Source: Microcaldota archaeon
GTDB taxonomy: Archaea; Micrarchaeota; Micrarchaeia; Micrarchaeales; Micrarchaeaceae
Length of the DNA: 20,990 bases
Direction: 5' to 3'
NCBI GenBank assembly: GCA_021850375.1
Contig: JAJZLZ010000046.1
Coordinates: forward strand, 1-20,990
The notes beneath the pieces are model-generated. The model was given only the letters and a program-made list of their open reading frames with translations. It ran no database searches and was not told the DNA's origin. The translations under genes were made by a program, and so were the position numbers. Shown here piece by piece: positions 20,778 to 20,990 of the stretch. Position 1 is the stretch's first letter. Every line of letters begins with the position of its first letter.

Positions 20778-20990
20778 ATGGGCCGATCTGGGGAGGAATT
20801 TGATGGCAGCACAGTCAGGGGAGCGATATCACGAGAGGTGATACGCAAGAGAAGGCGTGCCCCACTATACATATATAGAATAAAAGACCTGCTGACTGAA
20901 GTGGTTACAAACAACAACTTCATAGACGCGATGATAATAACACTCGGCCTTATTGCATTCGCATCCGCTCTACCCTTCTACCCGCTATTT
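20778..20990 (+). CDS. N-terminal part of a membrane protein, cut by window edge
   Basis: 71 codons are visible from the ATG at 20778, with no stop before the edge. Residues 1-45 are hydrophilic and basic (VIRKRRRAPLYIYRIKDLL), followed from residue 49 by a hydrophobic segment, FIDAMIITLGLIAFASALPF, that looks like a first transmembrane helix with basic residues on the cytoplasmic side. I do not recognise the family from this fragment. An earlier ATG at 20770 closes after two codons and is not used. The gene is divergent from tRNA-Tyr. Confidence 0.65.
   Translation, partial: MGRSGEEFDGSTVRGAISREVIRKRRRAPLYIYRIKDLLTEVVTNNNFIDAMIITLGLIAFASALPFYPLF

Noticed and set aside
1..20990. CRISPR array, IS element or rRNA
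   Set aside because: No regularly spaced repeats, transposase motifs, terminal inverted repeats around a gene, or rRNA-like sequence were seen.

Overview
This window looks like a chromosomal stretch of a small-genome archaeon. The best fit is a DPANN lineage of the Micrarchaeota type; this is an inference from gene content and architecture, not a phylogenetic result. The archaeal assignment itself rests on direct signs. TATA boxes of the TTTATATA kind lie about 25 nt before several start codons, giving leaderless or nearly leaderless genes. Two of the four tRNA genes carry an intron at the canonical 37/38 site. There is an STT3/AglB-type oligosaccharyltransferase, an archaellum/Tad-type secretion ATPase with two membrane platform proteins, and an Mtq2-type release-factor methyltransferase. 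Genes are tightly packed with short or overlapping junctions.

Layout. 1-1274 (-): a HerA/VirB4-type ATPase running off the left edge. 1359-1483: tRNA-Ser(UGA) with a 41-nt intron. 1534-2259 (+): an SDR oxidoreductase. 2305-3954 (-): an STT3-like glycosyltransferase with a divergent catalytic signature. It is divergent from a single-pass, Thr-rich, sequon-rich surface protein (4085-4807), which is followed by an aldo/keto reductase (4812-5747). 5705-6571 (-): an Mtq2-like methyltransferase and a small unknown protein. 6782-8749 (-): three consecutive RCK (TrkA-N) genes, one soluble and two fused to a two-helix membrane module whose pore signature is degenerate. 8938-9798 (+): a DUF6159-like membrane protein. 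9866-9938 (-): tRNA-Gln(CUG). 9995-10672 (+): a site-2-type membrane metalloprotease.

10736-16334 (+) is the most coherent block: a five-gene operon encoding a winged-helix plus coiled-coil protein, a TadA/FlaI-type ATPase, an unrecognised protein and two FlaJ/TadC-type membrane proteins. I see no pilin or prepilin peptidase beside it. 16409-18087 (-): an ABC-2 exporter (permease and ATPase). 18189-19112 (-): a YdhG/DUF1801-like protein and a VOC/PhnB-like protein, probably acquired together. 19124-19312 (-): a possible gene relic with two in-frame stops. 19394-19711 (+): an ASCH-domain protein starting at TTG. 19812-20450 (-): an isoprenylcysteine-methyltransferase-like membrane enzyme. 20502-20707 (-): tRNA-Asp(GUC) and tRNA-Tyr(GUA), the latter with a 19-nt intron. 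20778-20990 (+): the start of a membrane protein cut by the right edge.

The best candidates for something not well described are the triple RCK cassette with non-canonical pore signatures, the pilus/archaellum-like operon with its winged-helix coiled-coil protein and unknown third gene, and the divergent STT3 beside a sequon-dense surface protein. No gap between genes exceeds 300 bases; the gaps worth comment (6572-6781, 8750-8937, 19113-19393, 19712-19811) are described in the entries. No CRISPR array, transposase or rRNA was seen.
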